Source of the DNA: UM-FILTER-36-13 sp964394835
Lineage (GTDB): Bacteria > Patescibacteriota > Patescibacteriia > UBA1558 > GWA2-36-10
Length of the DNA: 7,902 nucleotides
Direction: 5' to 3'
Assembly (NCBI GenBank): GCA_964394835.1
Contig: CAYMZA010000027.1
Location: forward strand, 1-7,902
The position numbers and the translations under genes are program-made. Position 1 is the first letter of the stretch, and each line of letters begins with the position of its first letter. The notes under the pieces are model-generated. The model searched no databases. It saw only the letters and a list, made by a program, of their open reading frames with translations, and was not told the DNA's origin. Shown one piece after another: positions 1 through 6,854 of this stretch.

Positions 1-1133
1 ATAAAGAAAAGAATGAAGAAATTAAATCTCTAGGAGGTTTACATATTATTGGTACAGAAAGACATGAATCAAGAAGAATAGATAATCAGTTAAGGGGTAG
101 AGCAGGACGTCAGGGTGACCAAGGTTCTTCTCAATTCTATATTTCTATGGAAGATGACTTAATGAGAATCTTTGGTTCAGATAGAATGAAAAACATGATG
201 GAAAGATTAGGTATAGCTGAAGATCAAGTTATTGAAAATAAGATAATATCTAGATCTATTGAATCAGCCCAGAAGAAGGTAGAAGGACATAACTTTGATA
301 TACGTAAGCATCTTGTTGATTATGATGATATTATAAATAAACATCGTAGTGTAATATATAATTCAAGACAAAATATATTAACAAATAATGCTAATGATTT
401 AGTTTTAGAATATATCAAAGAAGAAATAGAAAAAGTTGTTTCTTTTCATACTTCTGTTGATAAAAATGTAGGTGATTATGATCCAAAAGAAATAATTGAA
501 ACAATTAGATCTATATTTACTTTAGGCGGACATGAAGAAGAAAAGATAAAGAAATTACTACAAGAAAATAATAAAAGCAATAATCATGAAACTAGAACTA
601 AGGTTATAGATCATATATGTTCTTTAGCTGAAACTAAATATAATAATTTAAAAGAAGAAGTTAATGCAAATCTAGAAATACAAGAAGATGATTTAGAACC
701 AATACAAATTATAGAAAAAAGTATTACATTAAGAAGTATTGATACCTTATGGGTAGAACATTTAACTGCAATGGATAAACTACGTACAGGTATTGGATTA
801 CAAGGGTATGGTCAAAGAGATCCTTTAATAGAATATAAAAGAGAGGCTTTTGGGTTATTTAATAATCTTTTAGATAGCATTAGAAAACAAATTGTTTCTT
901 CCATATATAAAATAGGCATTGCTAAAAGAATGTCTGTACCAGGAGAACAAAAAAAAGATTACAGTGAACAAAAAGTAGGTTTTTCCCCTTTTCAAAAAGA
1001 AGTTAAAAAAAGAGAAGAAGATAATCAAGTGATAGAAGGTAAAATAAGGAATGAACAAGGAGAAAAAATAGGAAGAAATGATCCTTGCCATTGTGGCAGT
1101 GGTAAAAAGTATAAAAAATGTCATGGAAATTAA
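1..1133 (+). CDS. secA: Preprotein translocase ATPase SecA, C-terminal part (5' end outside window)
   Basis: SecA is the ATPase motor that drives preproteins through the SecYEG channel at the inner face of the membrane. The frame is open from base 3, so only about the last 376 residues are here; the family is usually 800-900. The end of nucleotide-binding domain 2 is visible at once: GTERHESRRIDNQLRGRAGR with the arginine-finger motif (GRAGRQGD, bases 96-119). The helical scaffold follows (ESAQKKVEGHNFDIRK), then a divergent helical wing region, and then the strongly conserved WVEHLTAMDKLRTGIGLQGY and QRDPLIEYKREAF blocks. After a charged lysine/glutamate linker comes a C-terminal zinc-binding SEC-C motif, CHCGSGKKYKKCH (bases 1086-1124), the part that in other bacteria contacts SecB or the ribosome. 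The ATG at 147 is internal, not the start. The gene overlaps the next by 11 bases and heads the visible part of a plus-strand operon. Confidence 0.97.
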   Translation, partial: KEKNEEIKSLGGLHIIGTERHESRRIDNQLRGRAGRQGDQGSSQFYISMEDDLMRIFGSDRMKNMMERLGIAEDQVIENKIISRSIESAQKKVEGHNFDIRKHLVDYDDIINKHRSVIYNSRQNILTNNANDLVLEYIKEEIEKVVSFHTSVDKNVGDYDPKEIIETIRSIFTLGGHEEEKIKKLLQENNKSNNHETRTKVIDHICSLAETKYNNLKEEVNANLEIQEDDLEPIQIIEKSITLRSIDTLWVEHLTAMDKLRTGIGLQGYGQRDPLIEYKREAFGLFNNLLDSIRKQIVSSIYKIGIAKRMSVPGEQKKDYSEQKVGFSPFQKEVKKREEDNQVIEGKIRNEQGEKIGRNDPCHCGSGKKYKKCHGN

Positions 1134-1308
1134 TAAACTTAGAAAAGAAATCGATAGATTATATGATGATATTATAAGACTACTAGGAAAAAGAAAAGGT
1201 TTGGTTTATAAAATAGGTAAAGAATATAATTTAAAAGAAGAGTATATAAAAAATATCTACCAGATTATTTTTTCTAACTCTATAAAAGAACAAAAAGATG
1301 ATATATAA
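1123..1308 (+). CDS. Very short AroQ-type chorismate mutase-like protein (61 aa)
   Basis: AroQ chorismate mutases turn chorismate into prephenate for Phe/Tyr synthesis. Residues 3-34 match the first helix of the family (LRKEIDRLYDDIIRLLGKR), with Arg7 and Arg24 at the places of E. coli P-protein Arg11 and Arg28. Residues 37-57 match the last helix (LKEEYIKNIYQIIFSNS), with Ser53 and Gln57 at the places of Ser84 and Gln88. The segment between, about 27 residues in the E. coli protein and holding active-site Asp48, Arg51 and Glu52, is missing; the Lys39 position is Tyr35. Usual length is 80-100 residues. I chose ATG 1123 because family similarity begins there; an upstream in-frame ATG (1078) would add 15 residues lying over SecA's SEC-C motif. 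It overlaps secA and pyrD by 11 bases each and has no Shine-Dalgarno. Whether it is an active mutase is doubtful; a structural or regulatory remnant is possible. Confidence 0.72.
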   Translation: MEINKLRKEIDRLYDDIIRLLGKRKGLVYKIGKEYNLKEEYIKNIYQIIFSNSIKEQKDDI

Positions 1309-2380
1309 GCATATTATTAGACCAATACTATTTCTTTTTAATCCTGAAACTATACACAATATTACATATAAAATATTGAGTATTTTTAATAATAAACCAT
1401 TAAGTAATGTATTATTTAAACTATTTAATTATACTTCTCCGTATTTAAAACAAAAATTATTTAATATATATTTTAGAACACCAATAGGTTTAACAGCAGG
1501 TATGGATAAGAATGCTGCCCTACCTTTAGTCTGGGGTGCTTTTAACTTTTCTTGGGCACAGTTAGGATCGGTAACTTATTTACCACAAAAAGGTAATCCT
1601 AAGCCTAGATTATGGAGATTAGTAAAAGATAGGGGATTAATAGTATATTATGGATTATCTAATATAGGGGCTGAAGAAATAAAGAAGAAATTAAAAAAAC
1701 AGAAGAAAAATAACCTATGGTCTATTAGTATTGCTAAAAGTAATGATATACCTTTAGAAAAAGCTAGCGAAGATTGTTTAAAAAGTTTTAAAGTATTAGA
1801 ACCCTTTGCAGATATTGTAACCATTAATCTTAGTTGTCCTAATGTAAAAAACTTTACTGGGCTACAAAAAAAAGAATTATTAGAACCAATACTATTATCA
1901 ATTACTGAAAATAATATAAATAAAAAACCAATATGGTTAAAAATAGGTATAGACTTAAACAAACAAGAACTAGATAATATTATTTATTTAGTTAAGAAGT
2001 ATAATGTTGATGGGATTATAGCCACTAATTTAAGTAAAGATAAATCTAAATTAGAATTAAAATCTAAACATAAAGATAATCCTGGGGGAATATCAGGAAG
2101 ACCAATGTTTAACAAAAGTAATAAAACAATATCTTATTTGTTTAAAAATAGTGAAAATAAATACAAGATAATAGGTGTAGGTGGTATATTTACTGCCGAA
2201 GATGCATACACTAAGATAAAAGCAGGCTCTAATCTATTACAAATAGGTACAGGATTTATATATAATGGACCATTTACTGTTAAGAATATAAATAAAGGTT
2301 TGGTTAGTTTATTAAAAAAAGATAATTTTAAACATATTTCTGAAGTTGTAGGAATTGAAGCTAATAAATATACGCTATGA
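1298..2380 (+). CDS. pyrD: Dihydroorotate dehydrogenase, class 2-like, with altered active site
   Basis: This FMN enzyme oxidises dihydroorotate to orotate in pyrimidine synthesis. The 360-residue length and the N-terminal hydrophobic helices (residues 2-30, HIIRPILFLFNPETIHNI) fit the quinone-linked, membrane-associated class 2. Visible landmarks are GLTAGMDKN (Lys71, FMN/orotate site), QLGSVT, PQKGNPKPRLWRL, NLSCPN (177-182), WLKIG (Lys215), DGIIATN (Asn244), GGISGRPM, IGVGGIF and IGTGFIYNGP (FMN phosphate loops). Two positions are odd. The catalytic base, Ser in class 2 (human Ser215), is Cys180 as in class 1; and the orotate-binding Asn of the NRxGFN motif (human Asn145) is Val116 in VYYGLSN. 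Function as a true dihydroorotate dehydrogenase is therefore likely but not certain. The start overlaps the preceding gene by 11 bases and the TGA stop overlaps the next ATG (ATGA), so translation is probably coupled. No other pyrimidine gene is nearby. Confidence 0.88.
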   Translation: MIYKHIIRPILFLFNPETIHNITYKILSIFNNKPLSNVLFKLFNYTSPYLKQKLFNIYFRTPIGLTAGMDKNAALPLVWGAFNFSWAQLGSVTYLPQKGNPKPRLWRLVKDRGLIVYYGLSNIGAEEIKKKLKKQKKNNLWSISIAKSNDIPLEKASEDCLKSFKVLEPFADIVTINLSCPNVKNFTGLQKKELLEPILLSITENNINKKPIWLKIGIDLNKQELDNIIYLVKKYNVDGIIATNLSKDKSKLELKSKHKDNPGGISGRPMFNKSNKTISYLFKNSENKYKIIGVGGIFTAEDAYTKIKAGSNLLQIGTGFIYNGPFTVKNINKGLVSLLKKDNFKHISEVVGIEANKYTL

Positions 2381-3885
2381 AAAAACAGAGCAAAGAATAT
2401 TATTTATACAGACTGTTAGAAATTTTCCCTGGTTTTATGGTTTGGTTAACTATAATTGGTATTGTAGTACTTTCTTTTATATCACCAATATCTGGTATAT
2501 ACTTTGCTATAGCATTTGATCTATATTGGATTTTAAAAGTATTTTACCTTTTTATATTCTTATTTATATCATGGTTTAAGTATCGTAAAACTATAAAAAT
2601 AGACTGGTGGACAAAACTAAGAAAAGAGTATTTAGAGTGGAAAGAATATAAACATATAATATTTTTACCAACAGCAGGAGAACCATGGGAAATAGTAAAT
2701 AATACCTTTCTTAAATTAAAAAACACTAATTATGATCATAAGAAAATGATTGTAGTTTTAGCAGGAGAAGAAAACTTTGTAAAAGAATTTAAAGAAATAT
2801 CTGAAAAAATAAAGAAGAAATATAATAATGTTTTCTACAAAATAATAACAACTGTACATCCTGCTAATTTAGAGGGTGAAATACCTGGTAAGGGATCTAA
2901 CCTATATCATGCAGGACATGAAATTAAAAAATATGTAGATGAAAAAGGTTGGGACTATAAAAAAATAATAGTATCTACTTTTGATGTTGATACCATTACT
3001 CATCCTCAATATTTTTCATATCTAACACATAAATTTTTAACACACGATAATCCATACAGGGCAAGTTTTCAACCCCTAGCTTTTTACCATAATAATATTT
3101 GGGAATCAGATATCATAACTAGAGTTGTGGCTAATTCAACTACATTTTGGCTATTAACAGATTTATCTAGACCAGATAGACTATTTACCTTTTCTTCCCA
3201 TAGTATGTCTTGGCAAGCTTTAGTTGATGTTGGATTTTGGCAAAATAATATTGTAACTGAAGATTCTCGTATATTCCTGCAATGTTTAATGTACTATGAT
3301 GGAGACTATAGGGTAGAGCCAATGCATATACCAATATCTATGAATACAGTATATATGGGTAGTTTTTGGAGAAGTATTAAAAATCAATACAAGCAAATGA
3401 GAAGATGGGCTTGGGGTGTAGAACATTTTCCATATATGTTTTGGTTATTTAAAGAAAATAAAAAAATACCTTTTAAAAAGAAATTTACATATATTTGGAA
3501 TCAGACAGAAGGTGTTTATTCATGGGCTACAGCACCTTTAATGATACTAATTATGGGTTATTTACCACTATACTTAGCTGGAAAACAAACCACTACTGAT
3601 GTTTTAACTCAAAATGCTCCTTTTGTTTTAGAAAGCTTAATGAGGTTTGGTATGATTAGTATTTTTATTATAGCATTAATGTCTGTAGTTATATTACCTC
3701 CTATACCAAAAGAAATGAAAAGTGATTCCTTAAAAAAATACTATAGGTATCTATTAATGTTTATACAATGGGCTATATTTCCAGTTACAATGATTGTTTT
3801 TGGATCTATCCCAGCTATAGATGCACAAACAAGATTAATGTTAGGTAAATACCTAGGTTTTTGGATAACAGAAAAAGATAAATAA
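2377..3885 (+). CDS. Polytopic membrane glycosyltransferase, family 2 (cellulose-synthase-like fold)
   Basis: The protein (502 aa) has the architecture of processive, membrane-embedded family 2 glycosyltransferases. Two hydrophobic stretches come first (about residues 17-37 and 38-67). A cytosolic GT-A domain then starts at HIIFLPTAGEPWE, and three or more membrane segments follow (about 383-402, 424-442, 459-479). Catalytic signposts are in the right order: a metal/nucleotide DxD motif (FDVDT, Asp203 and Asp205), the acceptor-side ED (TED, Glu295-Asp296) and QxxRW (QMRRW, 340-344). The usual YNEP/AYNE motif at the start of the domain reads TAGEP here. Donor sugar and product cannot be read from sequence; an envelope polysaccharide or glycolipid is plausible. 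From memory, the C-terminal IPAIDAQTRLMLGKYLGFW block resembles a family common in Patescibacteria. The ATG overlaps the pyrD stop by 4 bases, and the stop is 5 bases before the secreted protease gene, which suggests a shared envelope role. Confidence 0.85.
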   Translation: MKKQSKEYYLYRLLEIFPGFMVWLTIIGIVVLSFISPISGIYFAIAFDLYWILKVFYLFIFLFISWFKYRKTIKIDWWTKLRKEYLEWKEYKHIIFLPTAGEPWEIVNNTFLKLKNTNYDHKKMIVVLAGEENFVKEFKEISEKIKKKYNNVFYKIITTVHPANLEGEIPGKGSNLYHAGHEIKKYVDEKGWDYKKIIVSTFDVDTITHPQYFSYLTHKFLTHDNPYRASFQPLAFYHNNIWESDIITRVVANSTTFWLLTDLSRPDRLFTFSSHSMSWQALVDVGFWQNNIVTEDSRIFLQCLMYYDGDYRVEPMHIPISMNTVYMGSFWRSIKNQYKQMRRWAWGVEHFPYMFWLFKENKKIPFKKKFTYIWNQTEGVYSWATAPLMILIMGYLPLYLAGKQTTTDVLTQNAPFVLESLMRFGMISIFIIALMSVVILPPIPKEMKSDSLKKYYRYLLMFIQWAIFPVTMIVFGSIPAIDAQTRLMLGKYLGFWITEKDK

Positions 3886-3890
3886 AATGT

Positions 3891-5393
3891 ATGAAAAAAA
3901 TAATATTACTCTCAGTTATATTCTTTGTATTACCATTACTTACACATGCTAATGAAGATAGATATTCTGGTAGTGTAGTTTTAGAAACTAATGGTTTTGA
4001 TAATTACTATTGGTATATTGAACCAGAAAGTAAAACTAAATTACTTTTAAAAGATGGAAATAGTGTTTCCAGGTTACTTAAAACATTTTCTTTAGGTATT
4101 AACAATACTAATTTAAATAAACTTAACTTAGATGATAATACAGACTATGAATTATTGTACAATCTAAGAGGTAAGCTTCTACTACAAGTAGAAGCTAATG
4201 GTATTGCTTGGTATATAAATCCATTAGATAATAAAAAATATAAAATTAAAAATGGCAATGAAGGTTTAAAAACATTACAATCTTTAGCTATTTTAATTAG
4301 TTCAGAAGACATAGATAACATACCAATAACAGATAATTTAAACTTTAATAATCCAGAAGAAAAAGAAATAGATTTTTCTATGTATTGGAAAGTTCAAGAG
4401 ATTTTAAAATATAATTACTATAAACCAGATACTATTAAGAACTCAGATCTTTTCTATGGTTCATTAAAAGGTATCGCAGACTCCTTAAATGATCCATATA
4501 CAGAGTTTTTTACTCCTGTTAAAAAGAAAAACTTTGATGACAAAATGCAAGGAGAATTAGAGGGTATAGGTGCTATGGTTGAAGTTAAAGATAATAGATT
4601 AATAATAGTATCTCCTTTAGATGATTCTCCTGCAGAAAAATCAGGACTATTACCTAAAGATCAAGTATTAAAAGTAGATAATATAGATATTACTGGATAT
4701 AGTTTAGAAGATTCTGTTGAATTAATAAAAGGTCCTAAAGGAACAGATGTTGTATTAGAAATATACAGACCTTTAGAAAATAAAATATTTGAAGTAACTG
4801 TTACTAGAGATAAAATAATAATTCCAACAATAACAGGGGAGGAATTAGATAATAATATAGCTTACTTTAAGATTAATCTTTTTAGTAATAATTTAAAATC
4901 AAAGTTTAATAATTTAAAAGAAGAATTAATAACTGATTCTACTAAAGGTATTATTATAGATTTAAGAAATAATCCCGGAGGATATACTTCTTCAGCTATT
5001 AATCTAGCAGACTATTGGTTAAATCCAAATAAATTAATATTTCAAGAAAAATATCCAAATAAACTACAAAAATATAGTTCTCATTTAGATAAAGAAATCA
5101 ATTTACCAACTATTATTTTGACAAATAATGGTACAGCTTCAGCTAGTGAAATATTTACCTTAGCTTTAAAAAAACACACTAATACTAAAATAATTGGTGA
5201 ACAAACATTTGGCAAGGGTACAGGACAAGGGTTTTCATCTTTTTCTGATGGTTCTGCTTTAAAATATACTATATTTGAATGGTTAGATCCTGATGGAATA
5301 TCAATACAAGATATTGGCATAGAACCAGATTATATAATTGAAAATACCAGTATAGATAATCAATTAAATAAGGCTAAAGAATTATTAAAATAA
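3891..5393 (+). CDS. Secreted S41 family (C-terminal processing type) serine protease with duplicated N-terminal domain and PDZ
   Basis: Predicted to be exported: residues 1-20 form a signal peptide (MKKIILLSVIFFVLPLLTHA, likely cut after THA; no lipobox cysteine). Residues 25-78 and 92-145 are two diverged copies of a roughly 54-residue module with a WY(I)xP core. The S41 protease follows: an N-terminal helical part with DPYTEFF, a PDZ domain from about 223 to 310 (GIGAMV ... SPAEKSGL ... LIKGPKGT), then the catalytic core. The Ser-Lys dyad is intact: Ser417 in NGTASASE and Lys442 in GEQTFGKGTGQ, 25 residues apart as in E. coli Prc (Ser430/Lys455). LRNNPGG and the C-terminal IQDIGIEPDY are also family hallmarks. 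Such proteases trim C termini of exported or envelope proteins; the substrate here is unknown. It is the last gene of the plus-strand block, ending just before a terminator. The start lies 5 bases after the glycosyltransferase stop, without a Shine-Dalgarno. Confidence 0.93.
   Translation: MKKIILLSVIFFVLPLLTHANEDRYSGSVVLETNGFDNYYWYIEPESKTKLLLKDGNSVSRLLKTFSLGINNTNLNKLNLDDNTDYELLYNLRGKLLLQVEANGIAWYINPLDNKKYKIKNGNEGLKTLQSLAILISSEDIDNIPITDNLNFNNPEEKEIDFSMYWKVQEILKYNYYKPDTIKNSDLFYGSLKGIADSLNDPYTEFFTPVKKKNFDDKMQGELEGIGAMVEVKDNRLIIVSPLDDSPAEKSGLLPKDQVLKVDNIDITGYSLEDSVELIKGPKGTDVVLEIYRPLENKIFEVTVTRDKIIIPTITGEELDNNIAYFKINLFSNNLKSKFNNLKEELITDSTKGIIIDLRNNPGGYTSSAINLADYWLNPNKLIFQEKYPNKLQKYSSHLDKEINLPTIILTNNGTASASEIFTLALKKHTNTKIIGEQTFGKGTGQGFSSFSDGSALKYTIFEWLDPDGISIQDIGIEPDYIIENTSIDNQLNKAKELLK
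3963..4325 (+). repeat. Tandem pair of about 54-residue WY(I)xP modules within the S41 protease
   Basis: Protein-level repeat, not a DNA repeat. Copy 1 spans residues 25-78 (bases 3963-4124) and copy 2 residues 92-145 (bases 4164-4325). They share the order G-S/K-(V/L)3, an aromatic WYI(E/N)P turn (WYIEPESK versus WYINPLDNK), a KDGN/KNGN turn, a leucine-rich helix (RLLKTFSLGI versus KTLQSLAILI) and an N/D-L or D-I ending (NNTNLNKL versus SSEDIDNI). From memory, similar modules occur in other exported patescibacterial proteins, where the core reads AWYVNP; their function is not known to me. Placement right after the signal peptide suggests an extracytoplasmic binding or anchoring role (inference). 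Confidence 0.68.
4174..4196. other. Perfect 10-bp inverted repeat inside the protease gene
   Basis: AGCTTCTACT (4174-4183) and AGTAGAAGCT (4187-4196) are exact reverse complements separated by the three bases ACA. The hairpin lies within codons for KLLLQVEA in copy 2 of the duplicated module. It is followed by AATGG rather than a T-run, so it is not an intrinsic terminator. It may affect mRNA structure or may be a by-product of codon choice. Confidence 0.6.
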
Positions 5394-5396
5394 CTT

Positions 5397-5424
5397 AAAA
5401 ACTACTCTAGATGAGTAGTTTTTT
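5397..5424. terminator. Bidirectional intrinsic terminator between the convergent S41 protease and fmt genes
   Basis: AAAAACTACTC (5397-5407) pairs perfectly with GAGTAGTTTTT (5413-5423) around the loop TAGAT. The arm ends in T on the plus strand (5419-5424) and, read on the minus strand, in a T-run from 5401-5397. It therefore serves the S41 protease block rightward and def-fmt leftward. The stem starts 3 bases after the protease stop. The last fmt codons and its stop (TAG, 5409-5407) lie inside the hairpin, so the coding sequence itself forms one terminator arm. Confidence 0.85.
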
Positions 5425-6324
5425 ACTATAACCCATTAAAAACTCTTTAACCTTTGTTTTTCTTTTTCCTGATACTTGTACTTCTAATATTTCTAAAGCT
5501 TTAGTACTTGTACCAATATATAATTTATCTTTATCAATTAATATTTCTTTTGGTTTTAATTCTTTCTCAGAAATATTAACTTTTAATATCTTTAAATCTA
5601 TTTCTTTTATCTTAGTATATGTAGAAGGCCATGGATTTAAACCTCTTATTATATTATTTATACTTTCTGCCGTATTATTCCAATCTATATCACCATCTTC
5701 CTTTTTTATCATCTTACAAAATGTAGCTTTATCATGATTTTGTTCTTTTCCTTTCAATTCATTATTTAAATATTTTAATATACTATTTTGTAATAATTCA
5801 CTACTTACCTTGCTTAATCTATTACTTAAAGAAATATAGTTATCTTCTTTAAGTATATCTACCTTTATTTGCTCTAAAATAGGGCCATGGTCCATCTTTT
5901 CATCAATTTGCATTAAAGATACTGCTGTAGTATTAAAACCTTTTAAAAGAGCAGTTTGAATAGGGGAAGGACCTCTTAATTCTGGTAACTCAGAAGGATG
6001 TATATTAATACTTTGTAATTCTGATAAATTTAATACTTCTTGAGGTATTATTTTACCATAAGCTATAATTACAAAAGTAGCTGGTAAGTATTGTTCTAAT
6101 TCTCTAAGAAAAGAGGAGTCTAGTTTATATGGTTGTAATAGTTTAATATTATTATCTAAAGAATATTCTTTAACAGGAGAAGTAATTAATTTTCTATTCC
6201 TTCCTCCTTTTTTATCTGGTTGAGTAATTACTAGTTTAATTAAATTTAAATTATGTAAAGTTTTTAAACTTGGTAAACTAAATTCAGGAGTACCCCAAAA
6301 TATTATTTTCTTTTCTTTATTCAT
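5407..6324 (-). CDS. fmt: Methionyl-tRNA formyltransferase
   Basis: Fmt formylates the methionine on initiator tRNA using 10-formyl-tetrahydrofolate, in the cytosol, before initiation. At 305 residues it is of normal length. The N-terminal formyltransferase fold shows IIFWGTPEFSLPSL (7-20), the QPDKKGGRNRK loop, and the catalytic block INIHPSELPELRGPSPIQ with Asn107 and His109. Catalytic Asp145 sits in EKMDHGPIL. Together these match the E. coli Asn106/His108/Asp144 triad. The C-terminal tRNA-binding domain begins near residue 200 (ATFCKMIKKEDGDIDW) and includes IRGLNPWPSTYT. The motif GPSP replaces the more usual GAAP. The gene lies directly downstream of def and overlaps it by 8 bases (ATGAATAA), with no Shine-Dalgarno, so its translation likely depends on ribosomes finishing def. 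Its 3' end forms part of the shared terminator. Confidence 0.96.
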   Translation of the reverse strand: MNKEKKIIFWGTPEFSLPSLKTLHNLNLIKLVITQPDKKGGRNRKLITSPVKEYSLDNNIKLLQPYKLDSSFLRELEQYLPATFVIIAYGKIIPQEVLNLSELQSINIHPSELPELRGPSPIQTALLKGFNTTAVSLMQIDEKMDHGPILEQIKVDILKEDNYISLSNRLSKVSSELLQNSILKYLNNELKGKEQNHDKATFCKMIKKEDGDIDWNNTAESINNIIRGLNPWPSTYTKIKEIDLKILKVNISEKELKPKEILIDKDKLYIGTSTKALEILEVQVSGKRKTKVKEFLMGYSKKLLI

Positions 6325-6793
6325 TTAATTTATCTAGTATATCTTTACCCTGAGTTATTTCTTCAGCTCTATCTATGAATAGTATACCATTAAGATGATC
6401 TACTTCATGTTGTAGTACTATGCTGTAAAGACCTTTTAACTTTTCTTTATGAGTTTTACCTTCCACATCTTTATATTTAATATGTATTTTTTTAGCACGA
6501 GTAACATAACCAAATATACCTGGTAATGATAAACAACCTTCTTCTGTACTTAAAGTACTTTTAGAAAAATATGTTATTTCAGGATTAATATATGTTATAT
6601 ATTCTCCATTATTTTCTACTACTAAAATTTGTTTATCAACACTTACTTGAGGACCTGCTAAACCTACACCTTTATCATTTTGCATAGATTTATACATGTT
6701 TTCAGCTATTTCTTTTAACTCAGCATTAAAATCACTAACTTTTTTAGCTTTTTTTCTTAATACTTTATTTGGATATTTAACTATTTTTAACAT
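6317..6793 (-). CDS. def: Peptide deformylase
   Basis: Def removes the formyl group from the N terminus of new proteins, the step that undoes Fmt's work. At 158 residues it is a compact, complete type. All three metalloenzyme motifs are present: motif 1 GVGLAGPQV (Gln49), motif 2 EEGCLSLPG (metal ligand Cys87) and motif 3 QHEVDHLNG (metal ligands His129 and His133, catalytic Glu130). Motif 1 has Gly where most bacterial enzymes have a second Ala (GxGxAAxQ); this variant also occurs elsewhere and does not suggest loss of activity. The start ATG (6793-6791) is fixed by the family's N terminus (LKIVKYPNKVLRKKA, matching the usual LxIxxxPDxxLRxxA) and by a promoter lying only 6 bases upstream. 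It is first gene of the def-fmt operon. Confidence 0.97.
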   Translation of the reverse strand: MLKIVKYPNKVLRKKAKKVSDFNAELKEIAENMYKSMQNDKGVGLAGPQVSVDKQILVVENNGEYITYINPEITYFSKSTLSTEEGCLSLPGIFGYVTRAKKIHIKYKDVEGKTHKEKLKGLYSIVLQHEVDHLNGILFIDRAEEITQGKDILDKLNE

Positions 6794-6799
6794 ATATAT

Positions 6800-6828
6800 A
6801 TTATAATATATTTAAAGGAATTTGTCAA
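6800..6828 (-). promoter_or_regulatory. Consensus sigma-70 promoter for def-fmt, predicted leaderless
   Basis: Read on the minus strand, TTGACA (6828-6823) and TATAAT (6805-6800) are both exact consensus hexamers, separated by the ideal 17 bases. The -10 box ends 6 bases before the def ATG, so transcription would start at or next to the A of that ATG (6793). There is no room for a Shine-Dalgarno. The surrounding DNA is TATA-rich, which makes the -10 match cheap, but the exact -35 at ideal spacing is hard to dismiss. Confidence 0.82.
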
Positions 6829-6854
6829 AGGGATATAGCTAAATTATATATTTC

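Noticed and set aside
1078..1122. Earlier ATG for the chorismate mutase-like gene
   Set aside because: It would place 15 extra residues over SecA's SEC-C motif; family similarity begins right after ATG 1123.
870..1124. Minus-strand open frame opposite the end of secA
   Set aside because: It lies wholly over conserved SecA sequence; its Phe-rich translation is the mirror of Lys/Glu codons on the other strand.
1648..1962. Minus-strand open frame opposite pyrD
   Set aside because: It is antisense to conserved PyrD motifs, with no promoter or family resemblance.
2378..2380. TGA as a recoded sense codon (as in Gracilibacteria and Absconditabacteria)
   Set aside because: It ends pyrD at the expected length, overlaps the next ATG as ATGA, and reading through adds only about a dozen unrelated residues. 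No gene here needs TGA as glycine.
5081..5320. Minus-strand open frame opposite the protease active site
   Set aside because: It is antisense to the conserved Ser/Lys catalytic region and shows no independent coding signal.
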